The notes under the pieces were generated by a model. That model had not been told where the DNA came from. It worked only from the letters and a program-made list of their open reading frames with translations, and did not search any database. From Diplocarpon mali (Eukaryota; Ascomycota; Leotiomycetes; Helotiales; Drepanopezizaceae): 64,000 bases of DNA. Numbering within the stretch: position 1 is the first letter of the stretch; every line of letters begins with the position of its first letter. Where the stretch lies: positions 65,218-129,217 of the forward strand of contig JAENRP010000092.1 of the NCBI GenBank assembly GCA_024741835.1, read 5' to 3'. Made by a program: the position numbers and the translations under genes. Shown one piece after another: positions 17,476-29,005 of this stretch.

Positions 17476-19621
17476 ATGGCTCGAAAATCTGGTCCACAGC
17501 CTCTCACACTTGGAGTGTCCAACCTCTCCGACAACGCTGACCCGGACTTCCTCGACGGCCCGAAATCTTCTTTGAGCCCCAGATCTTCGAGACCTCCTCG
17601 ATCGCCTTTCAGATTCAATCATTCAAAAAGGTCACACAGCGAGCTGCCGTTCCTGCAAGCACCCACCGAAGCGCAGCAAACAACCACCCAAACCCTTTCG
17701 TCCTCGCACACTTCACCTTCCCTGTCGGCGTCACAAGCTTGCTCGGGTGGCTCAGCAGAGCAGCAGCAGCAAAAGAAAGAGCGCCCTCCCCGGAGTGGCT
17801 TCTTCTCGAAGCATAAGAAGGCGAAGAGCTCGATCCACCCCCAGAAACATTCGAACTTGGAGCCAGCCTGCCAGTCGGAAGACAGAATGTCTAGAGACAC
17901 CGACCGGTCTCCGCAGGTCTCTTCAAGAGACAAGTCGAGAGCAGGTGAGATATTCCCGCATACACGATCGTGGGTAGCACTAACCTCTACTGGTGCAAAC
18001 AGATTCCAGTCTCGACAGGTCGATTGCTAGGAAAGCGGTGGGTGGAGCGGCACGCTCGGAAGCTTCCCCGGAATCCAAAAGCGACTCCCATCCTCCCTCG
18101 ACAGATAATAATGCTGCTGCGAAGAAGAGTAAGCCGAAACCGTTCGGGATCTTGTCTCGATCAAAATCGCTTCACGAGGAACAGTCGCCGCGGGCGCCGT
18201 CGCCAACAAACAAATCTATAGAAACCGAGAAAGCCCCGGTACAAACCTCCTCTTCAAAGCCAGCACCTCCCGCCGAAAACCCCGACAGATCTCTCAGATC
18301 TATGATGAGCTCTACAGTTCGACAGCGCTCCGAGGACCGACAACCCTCTGCGACACGAGATCCCGCGCAACCGAAGGAGGGCAGCAAACTTCGCGATCCC
18401 AAGGAGCAGACTAGGTCGCAGACGATGAAGGAATCAAGAGACAACGGTCGGCCGCCGCCATCTTTCTCGAGCTCTCTCCGCGAAGGTGGTGGAAACACAT
18501 TTTTGAACAATTTGAAGAGCTCCGCGACCAAAGGTGCCGGAGCCCTGAGTAAGGGTCTGTTTGGAAAGGGGGGGCGAAATGGCTCACACGAAAAAGAGCC
18601 TACAGTCGACGACGAGCATTACCAGCTGAAGGTTCTCACCCTTCCCCTGATGGAGCAAACGCGGCTCACTCGGATATCGAAGAAATTAGAGGACTCGAAG
18701 GATAAGACGGAATTCTGGATGCCAGCCTTCCCGTGGAGAGCAATCGATTATCTGAACTACAAGGGCAGCGATGTTGAGGGGCTATACAGAGTACCAGGCA
18801 GCGGTCCGCAGATCAAGAAATGGCAGAGGAGATTCGACGAGGGTACGTTTGATACTCTCGTCTTTGAGTTCAAGTCTGCGGGTTCGGCTTACTGACGATT
18901 GCGTCTAGATTTCGATATCGATCTGTTCGAGCAGGACGATCTCTACGATATTAACATCGTTGGTTCTATGCTTAAGGCTTGGCTCCGCGAGCTACCCGAC
19001 GAGCTCTTCCCTAAAACCTCCCAAGATCGAGTCGCCCGGGAGTGCCCTGGCCAAGAAGAGGTCCCCCAATTGCTGATCGACGAGCTTTCGAACCTCTCAC
19101 CTTTCAACTACTACCTCCTGTTTGCCATAACCTGCCACCTCTCCCTGCTCCTTGCCCACTCCAACAAGAACAAGATGGACTTCCGAAACCTGTGCATCTG
19201 CTTCCAGCCATGCATGAAGATTGACGCTTACTGTTTCAAGTTCCTGGTCTGCAACTGGAGAGAATGCTGGCAAGGCTGTAAGACAGAGCAGTTCTACATT
19301 GAACAGGAGTACATGCTGTTCGACATGATAACCCCGTCCAGTGCCGAGGGTCGAAGTAGCACTGCAATTGAGAGCCACGATGAGCGCAATGTCTCAAGCT
19401 CGGATAGCAGTAAGCCAAGCACCATGAGCATCGACCAGGTTGGCCAGAAATCTGGGAGTGGTCAGAGCAAAAAGCTCCCTTCGAGCCAGAACCAGAGTGC
19501 CTCTGGCTCTATCACTACCCTGACGATTGTACAAGAACGTACCCCAACCACCCCGCCGAAACGGAACACTGATATGCGACCCCTGAGTCCTATCAAGCCT
19601 TTGAGCCCGATTGGTTTCTAG
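17476..19621 (+). CDS. Rho GTPase-activating protein (RhoGAP)
   Basis: Exons are 17476-17944, 18003-18842 and 18909-19621, with introns of 58 and 66 nt; 673 aa. The first 340 residues are Ser/Pro/Lys-rich and probably disordered, with several basic SRSKS-type stretches. The catalytic domain covers roughly 365-600: WRAIDYLNYKGSDVEGLYRVPG holds the arginine finger (about R419), followed by the conserved DINIVGSMLKAWLRELPDELF, SPFNYYLLF and NKMDFRNLCICFQP blocks. It stimulates GTP hydrolysis by a Rho-family GTPase and so acts on actin, polarity or cell-wall signalling. No BAR, PH, LIM or SH2 domain is visible, so the arrangement is nearest to SAC7/BAG7-like single-domain GAPs. The C-terminal 110 residues are again Ser/Pro-rich. 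The target GTPase cannot be named from sequence. Confidence 0.92.
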
Positions 19622-20550
19622 GGAAAGCTGGACCGGCTGCGTTTGAAAATGTGTATCAGCTGGGTATTGATTCTCGAAACGCCCTCCACCGCTTCCCTCT
19701 TCTCCCTCAAGGACCAGACATCTACAAATAAAAGAGCCCACCATATCAGAAACGACGGGGCGAAAACTGCATGTAACATCATGGCTAGGGCAATATCGAA
19801 ACGATTTTCCTAGTTTTTATGACCTCGACTTTCCACCGAGCAAAGTAGAAGGCGTCTTCGACTTGGAGTGGTTCCTTTTCACCTGCTCTCTTTTTACGAT
19901 TTTTTTTTTTTCGCACTCTACGTTCACGATTAATTGAGTCTGTTGAATACCCAAGCGTCTTGCACATCAATAGTGGCATATCCGTTTCCTCTTCTCGTTT
20001 CCTAGCGTTCTGGTGCATATGCGTTCGCAAAGGGAAGGAGGGTGCGTCTTTTTTGCATTTTAATGGGGAAACGGTGAGACGGGGGTGGTTGGCGATGGGT
20101 GGAGGTAATGGCGGGCGGGAGATTGGGAGTTTGTTGGACAAATTTTTCTCTGGATTGTGCTTGGGAGCGCACATTGTTCTCGACACGACCAGGAGATACT
20201 CGACCGAGGAAGGTCAATTTTGTAAGATTATGGCAATGAGGTGCGCTGCTGAGGATGAAAAATTGACGTGGAGAGAGCGAAATTGGGCAACAAAGACAAT
20301 CGAAGATTCTCAAAACTCCCAAACCTATCGACTCTGCTAGTGCGTCGAGACCACGTCTAGCAAGGGACTTACCTGAATGATGTAGATGTGCTGTTACGCA
20401 GTATCTCTCGGGGGTCACATTTGCCAGATACGACAGTTCTTCCTCCTCAGTAGTAAATTAACACCCCCGAACGCCATCCAGCCAACCAAGCCCATCACCG
20501 ACGCCAAAAAATGCAGATGCAAATGCAAATCTCTATCTCACCCAAATACT
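19622..20550. other. Convergent intergenic region
   Basis: This is between the RhoGAP stop and the minus-strand RRS1 stop. It contains a T-run near 19900 and AT-poor open frames on both strands that look like chance. No supported gene. Confidence 0.4.
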
Positions 20551-21228
20551 CTATTTTGCCCCGTTCTTCCTCGCCTTCCTATCATTGGCCCTCTGCAGCC
20601 TCTCGTTCCGTCTGACCTTCTCCTTGCGCTCCCTCCTCCCATCGCCCTGCCTCTCAGTCCCCTCCTTGCGCTCCCGCTCTTTCTTCTCATCAACCTCCAC
20701 AATCCAATCGTTTTCTCCCGCCTTATTGGCACCCTTGTACCCCCATTTCGGCACCCACTCGCCGCTGGCATCGTCGTAGACCATCTTCTTGCGCTGCTCG
20801 GCCGTCTTGGCTTTGATGCCCTTCTTGGCGGCGAAACGTTCCCACGTGGTTTGCGCTTTGGGAGGTGGAAGAGGCTGTGAAATTCCAAGTTAGATCACAT
20901 TAGGTTCTGATCAGACTTTGGGGCACATGGATTGCAGAGGCGCGGAGAGAGGTGGATGACGTACCTTCTCACGCGGTAACCTAGTCTCGATTTCTGGCAG
21001 AGACAGCAGGACGCCATTCGGCGTGCTGGCGATCGGGCATGTAGACAGCAATTGATTCAGCAGTGCTTGGGCGCCGTCTCGGGCTGTGGCCGCTAGGTCG
21101 CCTTCGAGGTTCTCGGAGCTGGTGAGGAGGAGGGGGTTTGGGTCGGAGGCGAGGAGGAGGCCAAGGTCAAATGTATACGGCGTAGGCTTGTTTACCACGA
21201 CGGGCAGCTTGGAGGGCGTGGTCGCCAT
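20551..21228 (-). CDS. RRS1: Ribosome biogenesis regulatory protein RRS1
   Basis: Exons on the minus strand are 21228-20965 and 20874-20551, with a 90-nt intron after PREK; 195 aa, close to yeast Rrs1 (about 200). The N-terminal part has the family pattern: PTPYTFDLGLLLASDPNPL, then ARDGAQALLNQL and LPEIETRLPREK. The second exon has the conserved TTWERFAAKKGIKAK and KMVYDDASGEWVPKWGYKGAN blocks, and a very basic tail ends the protein. Rrs1 works with Rpf2 to bring the 5S RNP (5S rRNA, uL5, uL18) into pre-60S particles in the nucleolus. It is head to head with the mS29 gene, 234 bp between the two start codons. Confidence 0.96.
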
Positions 21229-21462
21229 CTTGTTGCGTGAATAGGGGTCAAGGCGCGGGAGGAACGTTGTCGTAAGCCCGTCGCGAGATCCCTATTTTTT
21301 TTTTTTTTTTTTTTTTTGCGGGGGGTTTTGGAAAGCGGCCGCATCCTAGTGTGAGCGAGCTAAGGATAATTCACACCTCAGAGTGCATACCTACGTATTG
21401 GCAAACAAACCAAGAATCGACGACGACGCATCGAGTCCGCACACTTTGTTCGTGCATCCAGG
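21229..21462. promoter_or_regulatory. Divergent promoter between RRS1 and RSM23
   Basis: The 234 bp between two head-to-head starts contain a 23-nt poly(dA:dT) tract (T at 21295-21317) directly followed by a G-run. Poly(dA:dT) tracts exclude nucleosomes and are common in fungal ribosomal and ribi promoters. Shared control of the two genes is inference. Confidence 0.6.
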
Positions 21463-22972
21463 ATGGCGTCCTCGAACTGCTGGAAATGCCTCACAAGGTC
21501 GGCTGCGAATCAATTCCCCCCTACGCTGGCTGTGAGGCTAGCAAACTCCTTCTCAACGACAGCAGTTTCTGCAGGACCACCGGTGAAGACCGCAAAGATG
21601 TTGGCGGCGAAAGGCAAAGGCGCCAAGACGCTACGGATTAAGAAGAAGGCGTTTGTGAAGACTGGGAAGCCGCCTGCGGTTGGAGAGAGGAAGGCAATGC
21701 GGAAGAGGATCGTGCTGAGCAATACGAATGCGTTGGAGGTCGGCGACTTGAGGGACTTGAGCGGAGAGCTCGTGGACGAGATCATACAGGAGCAGAGCGA
21801 GACTACGCGTGAGCAGGAAGCGTTACAGGCGGCTTCCGTGGAGGATCAGGAGAATGGGCTGGTGGGTCAGGTCGTGGGGTTGAGTGGGTTGACGGTTGAT
21901 AGTCTGAGGGCCGTAGAGGCCTTCAAGACGACTCAGGGCTGGGGAATATTTAGACGGCCGGCTGTTCTGATTAGAGGGGAGAGTGCGGTGGTCGCCAGGA
22001 GGATGTTACAAGCAGCAGAGGAAGGGGAGACCGTCAGGATGGTGCTAGAGGGAGAGAAGGGGACGGGGAAGAGTCTGATGATGCTGAGTGCTATGGCTAC
22101 GGCGTTCATAAAGGGCTGGGTTGTGGTCAATATTCCTGAAGGTATGATGCCCTTGCATTCTCTTGCTCGAGAACTTGGGCTGACGAAGAATAGCTCAAGA
22201 GGTTACAAACGCCATGACAGACTATGCAGCAATACCTGGCACGCAACCAACCCTCTGGTCGCAAAACACATATATCGCCAACTGGATCTCTCAAATCGGC
22301 AAAGCTAACAGCTCTGTCCTCTCCAAGATCAACATCTCCAAGGGCCTGACAGCTCCCATCACCGTCCCAGCAGGAACCTCTCTCTTCCGACTCTGCGAGC
22401 TTGGCGCCCGCGACCCGGACATCGCCTGGCCCATGTTCCAGGCACTGTGGAAGGAGCTTACCATCCCCGGTAACCCCCCAATACTCATGTGTCTCGACAG
22501 CCTCAGCTTCGCAATGCAGAACTCGCTGTACCGCGACCCAGATTTCGCGCCCATCCACGCCCACGACCTGGCCGTGATCCGGCACTTCGTCAGTCACCTG
22601 TCTGGCGCAGCTAAACTACCCAATGGCGGCGCTGTTTTGGCCGCTACCAGCCGCTCGCATGCTCCGGTTTCGAAGTCGCTGAACCTGGCTGTGAAGCAGG
22701 CAGAAGAAAGACAGGCCGGCAGTGATGTCACACCGAGGGATCCGTTCGAGAAGGGCTACGATTCGAGGGCTGATGAGGTGTTGGCCAGTATTGAGGTTAT
22801 GAGACTGAAGGGTCTGGACAAGAATGAGGCCAGAGGTTTGATGGAGTACTGGGCCAAGAGTGGGGTGTTGAGGTGTAAGGTCGACGAAGAGACTGTCGCG
22901 GAGAAGTGGGCGCTTGCTGGAAACGGGGTGGTGGGTGAGATCCAGAGGGCTGCGCTTTGGATGAGAGTGTAG
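21463..22972 (+). CDS. RSM23: Mitochondrial small-subunit protein mS29 (Rsm23/DAP3)
   Basis: Exons are 21463-22141 and 22194-22972 around a 52-nt intron; 485 aa. The N-terminus (MASSNCWKCLTRSAANQF..., rich in Arg/Ser/Ala and lacking acids) is a mitochondrial presequence. The P-loop is EGEKGTGKSLMM near residue 195, the GTP/ATP-binding site of the DAP3 family. WGIFRRPAVLIRGES before it and WVVVNIPEAQEVTNA after it are characteristic. mS29 sits in the head of the mitochondrial small ribosomal subunit and binds a guanine nucleotide. The join at the intron restores IPEAQEVTNAM, which supports the model. Confidence 0.93.
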
Positions 22973-25900
22973 AACAGAAAAGGGGGGGCAGTGGGTTAGG
23001 GAGTTGTATTGTACGCATGTAAGCTATTGGGCGTGAGATGTGTCGATAGATAGCATACAACGGAGTTTGACTCGGCTCAGCCTCTGGCTGTTCTTGAGAA
23101 GTGAACTCTCTTGCTTGTGTGGCTTACGCTATGTTCCTCTGGTCATTGGCCCTCTCTCTGGTGAGATATGGTGACTGCCTGCCATCTCTTTACCTCTCCG
23201 ATCATTTCCTGCTCCTGAAATAGCATCTTGTCTTCTCCTTCTCCGGAGTCCATCCGCGCAGGTATGTGCGCAAGATGGGAGATATCAAAAAAAGAAAAGA
23301 AAAACCCTCTTTTTCACTCTACCAGATACGAAATCCCGGGCACTCTGCGGTAAGGTATTCTAGGGTCCGGTCTACGGTGTATCGGTAGATGCCACGGACG
23401 TATTCGCAGGCGCTAGGTCTGCGCTGATTTGCGCTGGTATGCGGACTTTGGAGAGACTTGGGATGGGGGGAAGATAGGAAAGGGGAGGGACAGCTGGGAG
23501 AAGTGGGGACGACGGACGAGAGGGTTATGAGAAGGGAGGAAGGAGATGGCGAGTAGAATGGTGGTGTTTTTCGATAGGGGACGTCGTTTCTGACTTCTAG
23601 TGGTGGGCTTGTTTTTCTTTCGGGGTATGGGTATATGGAGAAATATCCTTCTCGAGAGTTTGTAGTTGTTTCTTCGCTGGCCGGCTCTATGATGCTGCTC
23701 GGGGCTCTCGCTTGATCCCTGAGGATGGAGAGGGCTAGGGTGCGAAGACGTGTTCGTTGTCCATTCCTGGCACCTGAGATGTCCTACGCCGGACAGGGAG
23801 GGTGCCTGGGGCGAGCAGTATGTGAGGAGCCCCGAGCCGGAGCAACCGAGCGATCACCAGGGCTTCGGGACTTCGGGGTCGCCTGCGACCGAAGTTTGAA
23901 GAGGCCGCACTCTACCGTCCTGTTTTTGGAGCCGCCCGGTCCGGATCGCGGCTCGCAGCTCGCAGCGGAGATGTCGGTGAAGCTTCCTCGACCCAGATGG
24001 GGACCCGGGCGGGTGGTTCTTTGGGTGCGGCGTTGACGAGGTGAAGTAGACGCATCTGGTGCCGACGTGGCGCTGGGAGTTGTCCTCGGCTCATGATGTT
24101 GATGAGCCCCCGGCCCCGGGGGAGTCGAGGCGACAAGTGGGACTTGCTCGAGGGTTTGGAACAGTCTCGAGGTGGAACGAGCAGACTGGCTTGTGATAAG
24201 CACTGGACCTGTAAGCGGAGGCTACATCCGGGGCGACCTCGGTGTGAAGCGCCCCCGCTTCTGGACCTGTCTGGTTCGTCTTGCTGCACTCGCGATTAGA
24301 TCTGCTCAGCCCTGGGGGCTCACTGCATCTAATCCAAGTAACTATAGCTTCAAAGCTACCTCTATCACGGAAGGATCTGTGACGCACAACCAGAGCTGAA
24401 TGTTGCAAGCTTAGTCCTCATGATAGACAGGGACTCATGGGCTCCTCAGTCTGACTGAAAAGTTTCCCGCCAGCAGAGTCCATCTTTCAATGCTATGGCT
24501 TCCAGTACATTGAGATATGTATATAGCATGCGACTCTTGGGATAGGCAGCTACTCAACTTTCTTGCGCCTTCAGTGGTGCATCTACCAAGGGCGAGGGTC
24601 CCCTCAACGGAGGTCTACCCAAGTCTCTCCAAAGACGAAATCGGTGCCAATTCTTCAATCTCAAAACATAGAGGGTCCATGGGGAACCCAACATCACTTC
24701 GAATGTCATATATTTCTGCTTATATCCAGGATCGGAATCTCAAGCTGGTGAGGTCGTAGCCGGTGATAACGCAAAGTATTCTGTGCCTACCTGCTTGCTT
24801 GTTTACTCGCTTAATTTCGCTTAAGTGCTGCCTCGGACGTCACGTCCCGTTTTCGGCTTCGGGAACAACACATAAGTCGAGGCATCTCAACGTTAGGGCT
24901 TTGACAGTGCGAGTTCCCATCACTGAATAGCTATTCTTCTCCTCCCAAGTCCCTGCAGCAGCAAACAAACCTTCGCGCCCTGCCATCGTTATGATAGGAT
25001 GAACTCTTCACTAAACGTCACCGTGATATCAGACGCGCCCCGATGTTTGCTGCACCTTGGTATCTCACCTTCAGGCTGGCAGGTGCTGCTATACGCGCAG
25101 GCTCTAAGTCTTGCGTCTTTCCCCTCAACTTCTTGAACCCATCTCGATATCCGAGTATCATGGTCTTGACTCTTCCCGGAGGCGAACGTGTTCGCACATT
25201 CGGCTGCGCCTACGCGTCAAAAACATACCGCGCCGCCGTCCTGATTATCGGCGAGTATGATGGGACAGGACCGGGCTTCATGGCGGCGAGGATCGGTCGC
25301 GGCTCGGGAGCCTGCGTGTGCCCGCTGCAATGAGGGGAGTATAAACTGGCCTGTTGGATCGGTCCTCGGTCCCTGCTATCGTTTCAGGAGATAGCAAAGG
25401 CACGTGCTTTACATAGCAGATTGCGGGACGTGTACTGATTTGGAGATGACTAGCGGGGCACTTGTGGAGTTGGAGAGGAGGAAGAGAGGATAGCGCTCAC
25501 TAGCTCGGGGGGGTCATATTTTCAAGGCTAAGAAGGATGATCAACCAGCTAGTTCCTACCGTCGAGCCGTAGCACATTACTATCTCCGAGTGAATACCGT
25601 GTGTCGAAAGCAAGGACACACTCCGAATTACATGTAGTGAATCTGGAAGCTGCATGAGGGAGGCCTCAAATTGCCTACATCGAGAGCCAGCGCGACCGTG
25701 TGTAGCTCTCACATGATGAATCACTCAGAGAAACTCAGCGTGTTATAGTCCTCAAGACAAGTTAGGCCTAGGTGGCCAGCTTGGGATACACTCTGCTCTG
25801 GTCAGCAGTGAGCTCATGTTGGCTCTGAGGAGATGTTTCATATCCGATGTGGAGTTTGTCGCTCTCAGCTTGAAGATCATGATCTGTGATGTGAGGAATC

Positions 25901-28900
25901 TCGTGGGGTTTATTAAAAGAATCGTGGCTGCAAGAATTGGCAGAGGATGCTCTTGCCCTGCTTGCTACCTAACACAAAAGCAAAAGAAATTACGAAAAAT
26001 GTTCAGCGACCCGACATCACAAGATGGCTCGTGATGTAGCGCGAGATCTCTAGTGACGTCAATTGCATGAGAATGAGTGCATTGAAAAGGGTGATGTGAT
26101 GGCTCATATGGGCAACTGGCGGTGTTGCAAGACAGAACCGAGCGTAATCGGGTTTTGGTATATAGGCAGCACGAGACCTACCCACTCCCCTATTTTTTTT
26201 CTTCCTTTTTACTCTCTCTCTCTCGACATCATATGGTGGGCTGTATCTATCTGAGGATGTTTGATGTCCATCACTCCCTTAGAGACCTGCTGGCTACTGA
26301 ACGTTCCAGAAATCAGCGATACTTGAAAATATGACATGGGATCATCGTAAGGCATGTTAGTTCCTGGCCCAATTGAGTTTGAACACGAGTCCAGCAGGAT
26401 TCCAGAGGGATTACTTCAGGTTGCATGTCAGTTGGACTGATCATAACCAGCCGCGTCTACCGAGTGAGCCTGTCTCGGATGGGTAGCCTGGTGCTTGGGT
26501 CAGTTGTAGGGCACTTGGCCCACGTTAGAGGCATAATCCATCCACACTGGCTTCTCCGCGAATGCGGAGGAACGGTGCCGTTCAGGCAAGCCTGGAAAAC
26601 AAATCGCATTTTCCTAGCGTCCATATTCTTGATCCAGCTGATGGGTGAAATATCCTGTCGCATGTTCGGGTTACTGTGATTGAGCGTATTCGTAGAATGA
26701 GGTAGTAAAACATAGCGGGCAGGGTCTCAAGGTTGAACTTTGACATTACTCTGCAGCTGATTGTTTTTATCTCGAAGAATCATGCCGGGTGTAGGCTCTG
26801 GATGAGGCGTGACCTAGGTGTTATTCAGTAACTCATCTGCTTCTTGTAGAGACGTGGACTTTAATGGCTGCGCGCCTGAGAGACGTTCGAGAGCAGTCGG
26901 CTTGCTGTCTCGAGTTGTGGCAGACTCCGTAGTCGACACTGAGTGGGCCACTGACATGTTTTGACGACACACGTTCATTGAGTGGCAGCGTCCGGGTGAA
27001 GAGGCAGGCCGCGGAAGTATTCCCAAGATTTCCCACCCGCTCATCGCCAGCTCTGGCCTCTTGATGTGGAGCCACCTCACCGGTAGGGGCTATTGAAAGC
27101 AGCATGCGAGGACATAGGAGTGTCTCTCCTTGGGGTGACAGAGGGACAGGGGCTTTGCCCTTAGGTGCGCACTGCCGTGGAGTAAACGAATGTATAGTAT
27201 AGAGACTCACGTCTGTGTCGGCGGATAGCCAAGAAAGAATCGGAATCCTATACGATGCCGGTGTTTCCGGGCTCAACAATAGGAGGTGCCGCTCCATGTG
27301 ATCCTCACGCGCCATGGTGGTCTTTGGGGGATATAGCCGCGTTGCCATGTTGGTATCAAACCCGGCAAGCAACTAAGCCGTCGCAGAGGATAATACAATC
27401 GGAGCTATCCACAGTCCCCAATGGATAAGGGGTGCCCTCCATCTCGAGATGCATAATGTGAGAGTTCTGATGATTGGAAATGTTGACGCCGCGCTCGGCG
27501 TGCCAAAGTCTTGTCGGCTTCAGACTTTCGGATTGGTCATGCTATCTTGATTACATATTTTTAAGGTTTGGCGTCACTTGCGTCGTCCCAGGCCAAACAA
27601 ACAACACATGAATGTGTAACATCACCTTGCAAACCCACATGAAAACCCCCTTGCGAGTGAAGTCAATGTGGTGTCTGTTTGGTCTGCGACGAAGTAAGCG
27701 ACAAGTTCTCTGGATGATGCTTCGCATATGCCCAAATGAGTCCCCATTTCTAGTCCATGCGTCGATTCTACAGATTTCTTCACAGGGGTAACAAGCAAGG
27801 AGCATGTCCAACGATAAGTCAGTATCGACGCGCGACTTTTCATACTAGAGATTGGAAGATTGTATACCGAACGAGCACTGAGTATCCTTATTCTGTAGAC
27901 TCTGCCGAGACCGATCACTCTGAACCTGCTCCGCACGAGAGGACTCAGGCATTAACAACGGAAATGCTGCGGAGATGGAAAGTTGATTAAGGCTAAGGGC
28001 GTATATGTCAGATCAAGTACTTGCAAGTACTTGAATAAAAGCAGCATTGCCAAGTATCTCTCTAACCTGGGTGTACGCACGGAGTGGAAGTGGGAAATGC
28101 TTTGGGTACGTACGAGGCATCAAGGGCAGTTTGAGGACTAATCATTTACGCGGGAGTCGGAACCAACTCCTTTTCTAGTTTGAAACGCCGAAGTTTCTGA
28201 TTGGGAGGCAACCTCTTGGTGCAAATGTCCCCCATCTTGAACTTTCTCTTGTACTTGGCCACGAAACTTCCCTCGGTGGTTGTCTGGGTAGCAGAGAGGA
28301 TTGGTTAGTAGTTGGAAATAAGGCTACCGTTGAAGCCTGGCTGGCGTTCTCGTGCTTGGCCCTCCAGGCGCCGAGTTCTCAGTCTTGACAGGACAAGGGA
28401 GTCGGAAACAAGGCCGACAAATTTCCCAACAGAAGATGAAGGGCAGCCGAGATCCGCGACAGAGATGCGTGCGGGCCGATGGTAATTGTACAGTTCGAGA
28501 ATCTGTCATTTGCACTCGCTGTACGAGTGTGAGTCCCCGGCGCTTGTTGCACATTGGGATAACATGCCAGAGCTTCATGCATCCACTGATTCCCGGCTGT
28601 GGAAGCGGTTGCAAAGGCCGAAATTCGCTCCAGATCAACTCCCCGTGTCGTAGAACCGTGATACTGAGAGGACAGTGGCCTCGGGATCGATGTGCCATGA
28701 TGGGGGTGGATGCGAAACCGCGCCGACGAGGAGTGCAGCGCGTGCGAACAGATTGCCTTCATGGCGGCGGAGGGGCGTTACCTCGAGTCTGCCAGGTATG
28801 CTAGCTGCGTCTCGTGAGCTGCACGTGACACGGGCACAATCATGGCGGAGAGCACAGGTCAGGTCCATCCTTCGGTATCTCAGGTGCTGTCTCGCATTGC

Positions 28901-29005
28901 ACAAGCTCATTACGGTAGTATCGCGAACCAACCTCCCATGCCACATCTAATAAGCCTCGAGAAGATATTTACATGCCAAACACCGCAGCCGCTTGCCCAG
29001 GCCTG
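22973..29005. other. Six-kilobase region without a convincing gene
   Basis: Base composition is ordinary (not AT-rich) yet no frame with recognised protein similarity was found. The longest is a minus-strand ORF listed separately. The first kilobase after RSM23 has low-complexity purine-rich and GC-rich sequence (23460-24030), giving overlapping ORFs in several frames that I treat as chance. Fragmented relics or noncoding RNA genes cannot be excluded. Confidence 0.4.
26833..27348 (-). CDS. Hypothetical ORF, doubtful
   Basis: From the first ATG (27348) the frame runs about 171 residues without introns: MATRLYPPKTTMARED..., with Pro/Ser/Arg-rich composition, no signal peptide, membrane segment or repeated cysteines. 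I recognise no family. It is the longest frame in a 6-kb region otherwise free of genes, and that is its only support. Confidence 0.15.
   Translation of the reverse strand: MATRLYPPKTTMAREDHMERHLLLLSPETPASYRIPILSWLSADTDVSLYTIHSFTPRQCAPKGKAPVPLSPQGETLLCPRMLLSIAPTGEVAPHQEARAGDERVGNLGNTSAACLFTRTLPLNERVSSKHVSGPLSVDYGVCHNSRQQADCSRTSLRRAAIKVHVSTRSR

Noticed and set aside
23725..24408. Several overlapping frames on both strands in GC-rich sequence
   Set aside because: GC-rich composition lowers stop frequency in all frames; none has domain-like sequence, splice-supported continuation or a credible start.
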